Assembly (NCBI GenBank): GCA_019313905.1
Contig: JAFDAI010000029.1
Location: forward strand, 1 to 36,859
Reading direction: 5' to 3'
Length of the DNA stretch: 36,859 nucleotides
DNA from: Deltaproteobacteria bacterium
GTDB lineage: Bacteria; Desulfobacterota; Syntrophia; Syntrophales; UBA2210
Position numbers and translations under genes: made by a program. This document shows positions 1-8,488 of this stretch, piece by piece. Within the stretch, counting starts at the first letter, position 1; every line of letters starts with the position of its first letter. The notes beneath the pieces were generated by a model. It did not search any database, was not told the origin of the DNA, and saw only the letters and a list, made by a program, of their open reading frames with translations.

Positions 1-431
1 GAGTGTAGCGCATTGTTAGCTCTTCAGATTCCTGCTGGCTCCCTACTGTATAGTCACGGTCACTCACAACACTTTACGGAACTGTATACAGCATAAGGTT
101 GTTCAGGGCGGTCTACACCACGGAAAAGCTTTTTAATCTGATCCGATGAATATTGACGCTCTCCCCATATCGCCCAACTCAAGCCACTCATGAAAAGCAA
201 CAATATTCATGTTGTAAGTTTTTTTCCAGAAATGGATGGGGTTAACCTAAAAAGAGAATCGCAAAGGCTTGGTTAGCAATTTGGTTAGCATAAAATCCAA
301 AAGGTAGGCGAAATTATTCAAATTCAGACACGGAAGATTTTGATTTTTTCTAACAAAACCACTTGTATCAGTTATTTTAAACTGTTATAAATTAACCTGA
401 ATCTATTGAAAAGTACTGAAAATGCACTTTA
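1..431. other. AT-rich end of a probable integrated element
   Basis: No gene here can be named. Two short open stretches exist, about 37 codons on the + strand reaching a stop at 112-114 and a 43-codon frame on the - strand at 60-191, and neither resembles a family I know. The ten-base word TTGGTTAGCA occurs twice, at 269-278 and 281-290. Closely spaced direct repeats like this are typical of arm sites of tyrosine recombinases next to an attachment site. The stretch ends in the tRNA-Leu fragment at 433-491. The reading as an element end is inference, because no integrase gene lies in the window. Confidence 0.45.
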
Positions 432-432
432 T

Positions 433-491
433 GGGACTCAAAATCCCCCGGACGCAAGTCCATCTCGGTTCGATTCCGAGCTCCGGCACCA
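433..491 (+). tRNA. 3' part of tRNA-Leu(CAA), probable attachment site
   Basis: The sequence runs from the 5' strand of the anticodon stem (GGGA) through the loop CTCAAAA (anticodon CAA). It continues through a long variable arm (GGAC-GCAA-GTCC), a perfect T arm (CTCGG-TTCGATT-CCGAG, 464-480), the acceptor strand CTCCGGC (481-487), a discriminator A and an encoded CCA (489-491). The long variable arm and the anticodon make it a leucine tRNA. The matching 5' acceptor strand GCCGGAG and the D arm are absent upstream, so only the 3' part is present. This is what tyrosine-recombinase integration into a tRNA gene leaves at one end of the inserted element. Confidence 0.8.
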
Positions 492-503
492 AGTGAAATC
501 AAT

Positions 504-535
504 GGGTTGCGACTGATAAGGTTGTAACCCTTTTT
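504..535 (+). terminator. Rho-independent terminator after the tRNA-Leu fragment
   Basis: An 11-bp stem (504-514 with 520-530, some G-T pairs) with loop GATAA is followed by five T. It is the natural terminator of the original tRNA-Leu transcript and lies outside the duplicated attachment sequence. Confidence 0.75.
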
Positions 536-603
536 CGTGTCCGGGGCTAACTGTAATCATAATGTGAGAAATACTCTTGCCATACATGATAAAGGGATAA
601 ACT

Positions 604-1560
604 ATGAGTGAAAAGACAGAAATTGACGAGTTCTATGATCTTGCGGATCAGTACATGCAAGAGGGACGTTATGAGGAAGCGATTGAACTTTACCATAAAC
701 TGGCAGAGATAAATCCTGAAGACGATTCGATACTCATGTCTCTGGCCTGGGCCTACAGGGACAGTGGAAGATTGTCCGATGCCGCACTCTGTCTGGAAAA
801 ACTCTTGGAAAAAGAGTTGAAAAGGGAAATCTTTACAGGCTTTGCCTTTGATGAGCTGGTGAAGATATACAGGGATGAAGGCAATTATGAACGCCTTGTC
901 GCAATCTGTGAAGCGGCGGTTGCCGCCCAGCCCGACGATGTTTCTCTCTTGACCACACTTGGAAATTCGTATCTCGGGGCGGGGAAAACAGATCGGGCTG
1001 TTGAAATTTTTGAGATACTTGCAAAGATGGAACCAGATGCCCCTGCGCTTTTCCGCAGTCTCGGGAATGCTCATATCGCGACCGGAGATTTCGAAGAAGC
1101 TGAAGATGCCTATAACAGGGCAATTTCCATGGAGCCAACGGTTGCGCACCGGTTTTACAATGAGCTGGGCAATGCTTTTTCCCGTGCGGAGCAATATGAC
1201 CGCGCGGAGACAGCTTTGAGGAGATCACTGAATTGTCACCCCGATCAGCCCCTTGTCCATTGTGATCTGGGCGACGTCTTTGTCAGGCAGGAAAAACTGG
1301 ATGATGCGAGAATGTCTTATGAAACCGCGGCAAAACTCGATCCCGCGTCCAAGGGGGGATATTATAACCGCCTGGGGAATACACTTGCCGGAGAGCATAA
1401 TCACAAGATGGCAATAGAGGCCTTTGAAAAAGCTGTTTCAACCGATCCTCGCAATCCCTTCTACTATCTTGGTCTTGTTAAATCATGCGAGATTGAAGGG
1501 TTTCACGATAAGGCCCGGGAAGCATACAAAAAAGCAAAATCTCTGGGTATCTTTTCCTGA
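604..1560 (+). CDS. TPR-repeat protein
   Basis: The 318-residue protein consists almost wholly of tetratricopeptide repeats, about eight or nine in tandem from residue 8 to 310. Each carries the usual small and large hydrophobic positions, and one clear unit is LGNAHIATGDFEEAEDAYNRAI near residues 154-175. No signal peptide, membrane segment or enzymatic domain is visible, so it is probably a cytoplasmic scaffold that binds other proteins. The start is ATG 604 with an AAAGGG ribosome site eight bases upstream. It stands alone between the tRNA-Leu terminator and tRNA-Ala. TPR proteins cannot be assigned a partner from sequence alone, so the specific role is unknown. Confidence 0.88.
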   Translation: MSEKTEIDEFYDLADQYMQEGRYEEAIELYHKLAEINPEDDSILMSLAWAYRDSGRLSDAALCLEKLLEKELKREIFTGFAFDELVKIYRDEGNYERLVAICEAAVAAQPDDVSLLTTLGNSYLGAGKTDRAVEIFEILAKMEPDAPALFRSLGNAHIATGDFEEAEDAYNRAISMEPTVAHRFYNELGNAFSRAEQYDRAETALRRSLNCHPDQPLVHCDLGDVFVRQEKLDDARMSYETAAKLDPASKGGYYNRLGNTLAGEHNHKMAIEAFEKAVSTDPRNPFYYLGLVKSCEIEGFHDKAREAYKKAKSLGIFS

Positions 1561-1588
1561 AATCATCGGGGTAGATTCGAACAATTTC

Positions 1589-1617
1589 TTGACATAACCT
1601 CGTGATATAAGATATGG
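1589..1617 (+). promoter_or_regulatory. Probable promoter of tRNA-Ala
   Basis: A perfect -35 box TTGACA (1589-1594) lies 17 bp before ATATGG (1612-1617), a weak -10 box. The predicted start is some 17 bases before the mature tRNA. The -35 is convincing and the -10 is not. Confidence 0.45.
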
Positions 1618-1641
1618 AAGGCCACTTAGTGGTGTTTCAGT

Positions 1642-1717
1642 GGGGATGTAGCTCAGATGGGAGAGCGCGGCGTTCGCAATGCCGAGGTCAGGGGTTCGAT
1701 CCCCCTCATCTCCACCA
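1642..1717 (+). tRNA. tRNA-Ala(CGC)
   Basis: A full cloverleaf is visible: acceptor GGGGATG/CATCTCC, anticodon loop TTCGCAA with anticodon CGC, T arm AGGGG-TTCGATC-CCCCT, discriminator A and encoded CCA at 1715-1717. CGC reads the alanine codon GCG. A run of seven T follows shortly after but I see no hairpin, so the transcript may run on into the transporter genes. Confidence 0.95.
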
Positions 1718-1796
1718 TATTTTTTTCGGGGGAATGTTTTTATACTTGTTCTGAACACGGTTAAAAACCATTACATGTTAAAAGGAGGATTATTCC

Positions 1797-2552
1797 ATGG
1801 GTAGGAAAATTTTCAGGGTCTTGATTTTGTTTATAGTTGTCTCTTTTATTGCGGGTGCTGCCAACTGTCTTGCGAAGGGAAAGGTATATATAAATGGCAT
1901 CGATGCCAATTTTCCACCGTTTGCCTATGTTGATAAAAACGGTGTTCCGGATGGATTTGATGTAAAGTCGGTCGATTGGATCGCAAAGGAAATGGGATTC
2001 GAGGTCAAACACCAGCCGATGGACTGGGATGGGATTATTCCGAGCCTGCGCGCGAAGAAGATCGATATGGTAGCTTCCGGAATGAGTATAACCGACAAGA
2101 GAAAGGAACAGGTCAACTTTACCATTCCCTATTGGAAGATTGCTCAGGTGATAGTAGCTCCGAAGGGCTGTGCCCTTTCAGTGGATGAATTACTGTCCAA
2201 TGGAAATAAGGTGGGAGTTCAGAGAGGCACCACAGAAGCAAAATGGATGAAAGAAAACCTGATTAAGAAAGGGAAGGATTTTTCGCTCGTTGAATATGAC
2301 TCGGCACCCCTCGCGATTGAGGATCTCCTGAACGGTCGTATCGTTGCCGCCGCCATGGATGATGCCCCGGCAAAGGACGCTATGAGAAAAAAACCGGTTA
2401 AGATTATCGGAACTTTCGGTATGGCCAGCGAGGATTTCGGATATGCCGTCCGCAAGGAAGACACCAAGCTCCTCAATACGATGAATGAGGGACTGAAGAA
2501 ACTGATGGCTTCTCCCTACTGGGAAGAACTGAAGAAAAAATACAAACCATAA
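1797..2552 (+). CDS. Polar amino-acid ABC transporter, periplasmic binding protein
   Basis: This 251-residue protein belongs to the family 3 solute-binding proteins that deliver polar amino acids to ABC importers. An N-terminal signal peptide (basic MGRK, hydrophobic core to about residue 25, likely cut after CLA) sends it to the periplasm. The mature part opens with the typical YINGIDANFPPFAYVDKNG stretch, and PDGFDVKSVDWIAKEMG lines the ligand cleft. The DMVASGMSITDKR segment is also characteristic. A strong ribosome site (AAAGGAGG, 1781-1788) fixes the start at ATG 1797. Two permeases and an ATPase follow in the same direction. The exact substrate cannot be told from sequence; glutamine, histidine, cystine or arginine are all possible. 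Confidence 0.92.
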   Translation: MGRKIFRVLILFIVVSFIAGAANCLAKGKVYINGIDANFPPFAYVDKNGVPDGFDVKSVDWIAKEMGFEVKHQPMDWDGIIPSLRAKKIDMVASGMSITDKRKEQVNFTIPYWKIAQVIVAPKGCALSVDELLSNGNKVGVQRGTTEAKWMKENLIKKGKDFSLVEYDSAPLAIEDLLNGRIVAAAMDDAPAKDAMRKKPVKIIGTFGMASEDFGYAVRKEDTKLLNTMNEGLKKLMASPYWEELKKKYKP

Positions 2553-2561
2553 TAACAGGTG

Positions 2562-2577
2562 GTGCCCATCCATAAAT
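2562..2577. repeat. Single end of the dispersed TA-flanked repeat
   Basis: Sixteen bases match the right end (reverse complement) of the repeat at 13907-14051, and the similarity then stops. It lies in the gap between the binding-protein and permease genes. It is a fragment or chance match, since no second end and no internal sequence are present. Confidence 0.45.
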
Positions 2578-2604
2578 ATTGGGTGCTGAGATGATCTTTC
2601 GTGG

Positions 2605-2635
2605 AAGGCATCAGGACATCCTGTCTTGGTGCCTT
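2605..2635 (+). promoter_or_regulatory. Hairpin between binding-protein and permease genes
   Basis: A 9-bp stem (2605-2613 with 2627-2635, one G-T pair) with a smaller inner GACA/TGTC stem lies 53 bases after the binding-protein stop. It has no proper T run. Hairpins here commonly protect the upstream message so that the binding protein is made in excess over the membrane parts. That role is inferred. Confidence 0.55.
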
Positions 2636-2661
2636 TCATGTTTTATATGCCGGGAAATTGA

Positions 2662-3330
2662 ATGACGGAAAGTCTGATCGTACTATACGGCGCTTTACCT
2701 TATCTTCTGCGAGGATCGCTGATTACAATAGCGGTGGTCGTGGGAGCTATGCTGCTGGGCCTGATACTGGGCATTAACATTGCCGTCGGGCAGGTCTATG
2801 GCGGGAGATGGCTACGCCGTACAATAGGGGTATACATATGGTTCTTCCGCGGTGTGCCTCTTCTCGTTCTGCTGTTTCTTTTTTATTTTGGGCTATGTTC
2901 CCTCTTAAACATCAATCTTTCCGCATTTACGGTATCCATCATCGTTCTCGGGCTCATTACCTCGGCTTACCAGTCCCAGATTTTCAGGGGAGCCATTTCA
3001 TCGCTTCCGGAAGGTCAGTTCAAGGCGGCACGGGCGCTTGGCATGAGTGACCGTAAAACAATCCTGTTTATCATTCTGCCTCAGGCCCTGAGACTCTCAA
3101 TACCAGCGTGGTCAAATGAATATTCCATCGTTCTGAAAGATTCAGCTGTCACGTACGCACTGGGTGTTGCGGAAATAATGGCCCGGGCGCATTTTGTGGC
3201 TTCAAGAACCTATGAACAGCTTCCTCTGTATCTTGCGGCGGGCGTTATGTTCATGATACTTACATATCTGGGGACAAAAGGGCTCCGGATATTGGAGAAT
3301 AAAGTAAGAATTCCAGGTTATTCCTCATAA
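2662..3330 (+). CDS. Polar amino-acid ABC transporter permease (first)
   Basis: This 222-residue inner-membrane protein has about five hydrophobic segments and the HisM/HisQ-type signature. The arginine-rich loop WFFRGVPLLVLLFLFY is near residues 60-75, and the EAA-type motif QFKAARALGMSDRKTILFIILPQA is near 119-142. The EAA loop docks on the ATPase. It is the first of two homologous permeases in the operon, the other being at 4112, so the channel is probably a heterodimer. The ATG at 2662 has only a weak ribosome site (GGGAAA). The ATPase gene follows within 11 bases. Confidence 0.92.
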   Translation: MTESLIVLYGALPYLLRGSLITIAVVVGAMLLGLILGINIAVGQVYGGRWLRRTIGVYIWFFRGVPLLVLLFLFYFGLCSLLNINLSAFTVSIIVLGLITSAYQSQIFRGAISSLPEGQFKAARALGMSDRKTILFIILPQALRLSIPAWSNEYSIVLKDSAVTYALGVAEIMARAHFVASRTYEQLPLYLAAGVMFMILTYLGTKGLRILENKVRIPGYSS

Positions 3331-3341
3331 GGATGTTTTAT

Positions 3342-4109
3342 ATGGCTGATACAATCCCTATCCTCAGGGTTGAAAATATGACGAAACGGTACGGTGATAA
3401 AGAGGTACTCAAGGATGCCACACTGTCAATAAACAAGGGGGAACTCAAGGTACTCATCGGACCATCCGGGGGAGGAAAGAGCACCTTCCTGCAGTGCATA
3501 AATTTCCTGATCAAACCTGACAGGGGGCGCATATGGCTTGATGGAAAAGAAATAATCCGCGCCAGAAAAAAAGAACTGTATAAATACCGCCAGAAGGTGG
3601 GAATGATATTCCAGGATTTCAACCTTTTTGATCATCTGACAGCCCTTCATAACGTCCAGATAGCACTGGTTCAGGTCAAGGGTATAAACAAGAGCGTGGC
3701 GGAAGACAGGGCCATTCTTGAACTGGACAGGGTTGGGCTCAAGGATTATATGCATCAATATCCTGCAGAACTTTCAGGCGGGCAGAAACAGCGTGTTTCG
3801 ATCGCGCGCGCGCTTGCAATGGATCCGGAGATCATGCTGCTCGACGAGCCGACTTCCGCCCTTGACCCCGAACTTATATCGGAGGTCTTGGACGTCATAA
3901 GAGATGTACGGTCAGACGGCATGACTATGATCATGTCCACGCACCAGATAGGATTCGCGAGTGAAATGGCAGATGAATTTGTTTTCCTGGAGAATGGCTC
4001 CATTGTGGAGACGGGCCCTCCGGCAAAAATACTGTCTCAGGCGCAACGCGCCAGGACCAGAGAATTCTGCTCCAAGATAACCGAGCTGTATGGAAACTCT
4101 TTTTCTTGA
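3342..4109 (+). CDS. Polar amino-acid ABC transporter ATPase (GlnQ/HisP type)
   Basis: All nucleotide-binding elements are in order: Walker A GPSGGGKST, Q-loop IFQDFNLFDHLT, signature LSGGQKQR, Walker B with D-loop IMLLDEPTSALDP, and switch histidine STHQIG. It drives import of the ligand delivered by the 1797 binding protein. An upstream ATG at 3333 is in frame. I prefer ATG 3342 because AAGGA at 3329-3333 sits eight bases before it, giving about 255 residues as is usual for the family. The stop overlaps the region of the next start, which suggests translational coupling. Confidence 0.93.
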   Translation: MADTIPILRVENMTKRYGDKEVLKDATLSINKGELKVLIGPSGGGKSTFLQCINFLIKPDRGRIWLDGKEIIRARKKELYKYRQKVGMIFQDFNLFDHLTALHNVQIALVQVKGINKSVAEDRAILELDRVGLKDYMHQYPAELSGGQKQRVSIARALAMDPEIMLLDEPTSALDPELISEVLDVIRDVRSDGMTMIMSTHQIGFASEMADEFVFLENGSIVETGPPAKILSQAQRARTREFCSKITELYGNSFS

Positions 4110-4111
4110 TT

Positions 4112-4783
4112 ATGAATGAACTCTTTTTTCTACAACCGGAAATAGTGTCATCCCTCATCAGAGGGCTTTGTGTCAGCATCAGACTGATTGTTCCGTCTGC
4201 TGTCTTTGGTCTTGCCATAGGGATTGTTGTCGGTGCGTTGAGGGTATACGGGAATACCTTTATCAAGGCGATTGCCGATGGATATATCCTTATTTTTCGG
4301 GGGTTTCCTCTTGTCGTGCAGCTTTTCATATGGTACTTCGGCCTTCCCTATATCGGGATTTACCTGACCCCTTTTGTAGCCGCGGTGATGGGGTTTTCCC
4401 TGTGCAGCGGGGCCTATCATTCAGAGTATGTGCGCGGCGCCTTCCTGTCCGTCAAGACAGGCCAGATGATGGCAGCAAAAGCACTCGGCTTTTCAAAAAT
4501 CAAGATGGTTCTCTTTGTCACCCTTCCCCAGGCGTTCCGCAAGGCGCTTCCGGGCTGCGGAAACGAGATTATCTATCTTATAAAATATTCATCGCTGGCC
4601 TATATGATAACCTGTATAGAACTTACCGGCGAGGGGAAGATAATAGCCTCCGATACTTTCAGATACACCGAGACCTTTATGGTGATCGGCGCTATCTATC
4701 TTTTCCTGACCTCGGTTGCCGCCTGGTTGCTTCATCGTCTAGAATACCGGCTTCAACTGCCCGGTTTTGAACAATACAGCTAG
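4112..4783 (+). CDS. Polar amino-acid ABC transporter permease (second)
   Basis: This second HisM/HisQ-family permease has about 223 residues. It shows the FRGFPLVVQLFIWYFGLP loop and an EAA-type motif, MMAAKALGFSKIKMVLFVTLPQA. A TTG at 4106 overlaps the ATPase stop in frame, but ATG 4112, three bases after that stop, is the more likely start. Neither has a clear ribosome site, so coupling to the ATPase gene is probable. The gene ends 14 bases before the GlcD-like oxidase, and all five genes probably share a transcript. Confidence 0.92.
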   Translation: MNELFFLQPEIVSSLIRGLCVSIRLIVPSAVFGLAIGIVVGALRVYGNTFIKAIADGYILIFRGFPLVVQLFIWYFGLPYIGIYLTPFVAAVMGFSLCSGAYHSEYVRGAFLSVKTGQMMAAKALGFSKIKMVLFVTLPQAFRKALPGCGNEIIYLIKYSSLAYMITCIELTGEGKIIASDTFRYTETFMVIGAIYLFLTSVAAWLLHRLEYRLQLPGFEQYS

Positions 4784-4797
4784 ATATTTCTGAGATT

Positions 4798-6190
4798 ATG
4801 CCTTCATATTCACCCATTACACCGGAAATCCTAAGCGAAATTAAAGGAGCAGTGGGCTCCGATGCGGTCATCCAGACTACTGAGAAGCTTTGCGAATTCG
4901 AAAAGGACGCCGGTGAAGACGCGTGCCTTCCCGAACTTGTTGTTGAAGCGACATCGCCGCGGCAGGTCAGCGCATTGCTGCGCCTGGCGAACAGATATTC
5001 CTTTCCCGTTACCCCACGGGGTCTGGGCACAGGCCTGGCAGGAGGTGCGATTCCGCTGTTCGGGGGGGTAGTATTGTCTCTCGCGAAGATGAATCGCATC
5101 CTTTCCATCGAAAAGGATAATCTGATTGCGGTGGTTGAACCGGGCGTTATAACACTCGACCTTCAGAATGCCGTGAGAAGGGAAAACCTCTTTTATCCAC
5201 CTGATCCCGCTAGTCTGGACACTTGTTCCATCGGTGGAAATGCCGCCACGAATGCCGGAGGTCCTTCCTGCGTCAAATATGGCACCACCAGGGAGTATGT
5301 CCTTGGGCTTGAGGCTGTACTTCCATCGGGCGAGATAGTCGAAGCCGGAGTGAGGACAAGAAAGGGCGTGGTCGGCTACGACCTGCGCCACCTGTTGCTT
5401 GGATCAGAGGGAACACTGGGTGTAATCACAAAACTTATTCTTAAATTGATACCTCATCCGCAGACGATAACGACACTGGTCGCCTTTTTCCCCAAGCTTA
5501 CCTCCGCCATGGATGCGGTCACTGCCATGCTGGTTCGGGGGCATGTCCCCTGTGCCGTGGAATTTCTCGACGACAGGTGCCTGGAGATAACAGGAGACCT
5601 TCTCCCGTTCGAGGAGGCAAGATTGGCAAAGGCCATGCTCATTATTGAAACGGACGGCGTCCAGAGAGTGATAGAAGAGGAGATGGAGACCATCGGCGAG
5701 ATCTGCATGGAGCAGGGCGCGGTCAATGTTGTCATGGCCCCCGATTCTCTCAAAAGAGCCAGGATATGGGAAATTCGCAGGGAGGTCTCTCTGCGAATCG
5801 AAGACAGATTCCCACTCTATCTGCACGAAGATGTTGTCGTTCCCATAGGAAAGATCGCGGATCTGGTCGGCTGTCTGCGCGGATTCGAAGGAGAGTACGG
5901 GATAAAGATCTATTCCTTCGGTCATGCCGGAGATGGTAATATTCACGTGAATATTACCGCGGAGGATCGTAAATGCAGAGACAGGGCAGAGGAAGGAATC
6001 GTAAATCTATTGAAAAAGGTTCTGTCCATGGGCGGGACCATCTCCGGTGAACATGGGATAGGAATCGCAAAAAAAACGGTTCCTACCGATGGAGCTCTCT
6101 GCGGAAAGCATCCGCATTCAAAAGGAAATCAAACAAGTCTTCGATCCCCTGCAGATACTGAACCCAGGGAAAATATTTGAATCGGGTTGA
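4798..6190 (+). CDS. GlcD-like FAD-linked oxidase, C-terminus frameshifted
   Basis: It belongs to the glycolate oxidase subunit GlcD / D-lactate dehydrogenase family, which oxidises 2-hydroxy acids with FAD. The FAD-binding part has TPRGLGTGLAGGA (residues 72-84) and IGGNAATNAGGPS (about 144-156). The C-terminal substrate domain has FGHAGDGNIHVN and SGEHGIGIAKK. After that lysine pair the frame that is open from ATG 4798 yields 31 unrelated residues and stops at 6180. The frame entered by skipping one A of the eight-A run at 6069-6076 instead gives the family ending, RFLPMELSAESIRIQ and then FDPLQILNPGKIF, stopping at 6188-6190. So the real gene ends at 6190 and carries one extra A, or slippage restores the frame. 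No GlcE/GlcF partner is adjacent. Its place after the transporter suggests use of an imported acid, which is only a guess. Confidence 0.88.
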
Positions 6191-6295
6191 ATTGGGAAGA
6201 AAGAAATGAAGTCAGCCCTTGCCATTGAGCAGAATGAAGAATTCGCCTGATTCAGATATTCGAGAAATTAATATGAAAAGGAGGATAACTCTACT

Positions 6296-6946
6296 GTGAC
6301 AGCCAAAGAGAAAACATTAAACTGTATTTGCAGTAAACAGGGATGCTGGCGTGGAGATATTCCCGGTATTCCTGAATATTGCCAAGCAAACAAATATATT
6401 GAAGAAATAGAAAGATCAAAAAACGAATATCACAAAAAAGATAATATCAGTATATATGAAGCCTCCTGCATTGTGGGTGCAGAAAAGGATGGTTTCAGGA
6501 GCAGGATAGAAGAAGCTCTCCATTTTTCAAAACAATTGAATTTATCAAAGATCGGATTTGCGTCCTGCACAGCACTCGAATATGAGATGGAAATACTTGA
6601 GCGCTTATTCGTTCAGGAAGGTTTTAGTGTGGTCTGTGCTGCCTGTCAGATTGGAAGAGTATCAGCTGTTGACCGTGGCTTGCCTCATTTGCAGAAATAT
6701 GTTAACTCAGCCTGCAATCCCATTGTCCAGGCTGAAATACTCAATACAGAAGGCACTGAATTGAACTTTATTGTCGGTCTTTGTCTTGGACATGATATTC
6801 TGTTTACGAAATACTCAAATGCCCCTGTATCTACGCTCATAGTCAAGGACAGAATGACAGGGAATAATCCGGGTGCGGCTTTATATGGTTGGCATGCCCG
6901 CCGGAAACTTTTCAAAGTTCCTCGCATGGATGACAAGAAAGTATAG
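6296..6946 (+). CDS. DUF1847 cysteine-rich protein
   Basis: This 216-residue soluble protein matches the DUF1847 family, whose members have a conserved cysteine pattern and are thought to bind metal; their role is unknown. Cysteines lie at about 10, 12, 17 and 29 (C-x-C-x4-C-x11-C). Later family motifs are FASC, VVCAACQIG, SACNPIVQAEILN and VGLCLGHDILF. The last part, SNAPVSTLIVKDRMTG, is also typical. GTG 6296 is chosen as start because a strong ribosome site (AAAGGAGG, 6277-6284) precedes it by 11 bases. The gap back to the oxidase holds nothing recognisable. Identification is from memory of the family pattern. Confidence 0.75.
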   Translation: MTAKEKTLNCICSKQGCWRGDIPGIPEYCQANKYIEEIERSKNEYHKKDNISIYEASCIVGAEKDGFRSRIEEALHFSKQLNLSKIGFASCTALEYEMEILERLFVQEGFSVVCAACQIGRVSAVDRGLPHLQKYVNSACNPIVQAEILNTEGTELNFIVGLCLGHDILFTKYSNAPVSTLIVKDRMTGNNPGAALYGWHARRKLFKVPRMDDKKV

Positions 6947-7058
6947 CATTATTGAAGCTCCCCTCAACTCCGTATAACTCCGACAAGTTGCGGGAAATGC
7001 GCTTTCTGTTCAGTTCAATTACTTGATATTTTCGCAAAAGTTTTGTATTCATTTATCT

Positions 7059-8477
7059 ATGAAATTTGAAAACACAGAAACTGCGAAGACGTACCGAGGC
7101 AAGGCGCTTATCGCCGATCCTATATATCAGTATATCTGGTTTACCGTGCCGTCCTCCGATCTTCCCCCGGAAAAAACAGAAAAAGACCTGATAGATTCTC
7201 CGTGGCTACAGAGGCTGAGAAGAATATATCAGCTCCAAAGCGCCCGCTGGGTGTATCCTTCAGCGGAACATACCAGGTTCCAGCACTCTTTGGGAACCAT
7301 GCACATGGCGGGTGAATTCGGGAGACATCTCTATCCGGGACTCAGGGAAACATTTCCCGAAACACCTTCCATAAACTTTATTGAAGAACTCCTGAGGGTG
7401 GGAGGCCTCCTCCATGATGTGGGACATGGACCTTACGGACATTTCTTTGACGATCATTTTCTGAGCCAGTATGGCCTTACCCATGAAAAACTGGGGCAGA
7501 AGGTTATAACAGACAAACTCGGGCATCTGATAAAGGATATAAGACGGAGCCCTTCAGGCGTTTTCGAGGAAGGAGAACTCCTTAATCCGGAACAGATCGC
7601 TTTCCTTATAAAGAAACCCGAAAGTGAGAGGGAAGAACAGCCTGGGTGGCTTTACTTTTTAAGGCAGCTTTTTTCCGGTGTCTACACCGTTGATAACCTT
7701 GACTATGTTCGAAGAGACGCCTACATGACCGGATTTTCCATAGACATCGTTGATATGCAACGTCTTAGATTTTATACCTTTTTTACGGAGAAGGGGCTTA
7801 CCCTTCACCAAGTAGGGATTTCAGCGCTCGGCAGATTTCTGAATGCCAGGCTCAGTCTGTATTCCAATGTATACTTTCACAGGACAACGAGGGCTCTCGA
7901 TCTTCATCTTCAGGAGATATTCAGGGATACCATGGATATAATATTCCCGTATGACCCCGCCGATAATCTGGATGAATATCTGAACTGTGATGACTGGAGC
8001 CTGTACAACGAAGTAAAGGGATGGCTGAAGTCAGAAGACGCGGAAAAAGAAAGACTGGGCATACAGTGGGAAAGACTCCACGGCAGACAGGTCAAGTGGA
8101 AGATGTCTTTCTCCGCGGAGTTCTTCGTGGAAAAGATCCAGAGGGGGATCAGGTTCTCCAGTGTGGAAGAATATGAAAGGCAGATAAGGAAGAATCTTCC
8201 TGATACCCTGAAAGAGATGGAATTTCGCGTGGATCTAGCGACTCAGGACCCCAGACCGATAAACCCCATGGCGGAAAGTGACAAGAAAATAAATATTTTC
8301 AACCCCTCCACGGAATCCATATCGCTTGAACCCATAAATGATATTTACCGTTTTATACCGGCAAGGGTCACGCATTTTCGGGTATTCTCCCTTGACCACA
8401 GACATGACGAGGCGCTGACAGTCGCTTCTGAGAAGGTACTGGGGTCGATTGGTGAAATCGTCACCACGAATATTTAA
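7059..8477 (+). CDS. HD-domain phosphohydrolase (COG1078-like)
   Basis: This protein of about 472 residues belongs to the HD superfamily of metal-dependent phosphohydrolases, in the dGTPase/SAMHD1-like branch. Metal ligands are visible: H76 in EHTRFQHSLG, the H119-D120 doublet in GGLLHDVGHGPYGH, and an aspartate near 212-215 in VDNLDYVRRD. The context after the doublet (GHGPYGH) is typical of the dGTPase branch, so a nucleotide or nucleoside triphosphate is the likely substrate, though this is not provable here. An in-frame TTG at 7023 exists; ATG 7059 is preferred because the alignable part begins at RGKALIADPIYQYI. No good ribosome site is visible. The next gene starts 11 bases later. Confidence 0.85.
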   Translation: MKFENTETAKTYRGKALIADPIYQYIWFTVPSSDLPPEKTEKDLIDSPWLQRLRRIYQLQSARWVYPSAEHTRFQHSLGTMHMAGEFGRHLYPGLRETFPETPSINFIEELLRVGGLLHDVGHGPYGHFFDDHFLSQYGLTHEKLGQKVITDKLGHLIKDIRRSPSGVFEEGELLNPEQIAFLIKKPESEREEQPGWLYFLRQLFSGVYTVDNLDYVRRDAYMTGFSIDIVDMQRLRFYTFFTEKGLTLHQVGISALGRFLNARLSLYSNVYFHRTTRALDLHLQEIFRDTMDIIFPYDPADNLDEYLNCDDWSLYNEVKGWLKSEDAEKERLGIQWERLHGRQVKWKMSFSAEFFVEKIQRGIRFSSVEEYERQIRKNLPDTLKEMEFRVDLATQDPRPINPMAESDKKINIFNPSTESISLEPINDIYRFIPARVTHFRVFSLDHRHDEALTVASEKVLGSIGEIVTTNI

Positions 8478-8488
8478 CAGGAACCCTT

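Noticed and set aside
225-241. Another end of the TA-flanked repeat near the window start
   Set aside because: Only about ten bases agree and the order of the blocks is wrong.
547-1194. Long - strand frame opposite the TPR gene
   Set aside because: Shadow of the TPR gene; composition and lack of any family pattern argue against coding.
6206-6250. A 14-codon frame between the GlcD-like and DUF1847 genes
   Set aside because: Too short, no ribosome site of note and no family resemblance; probably chance.
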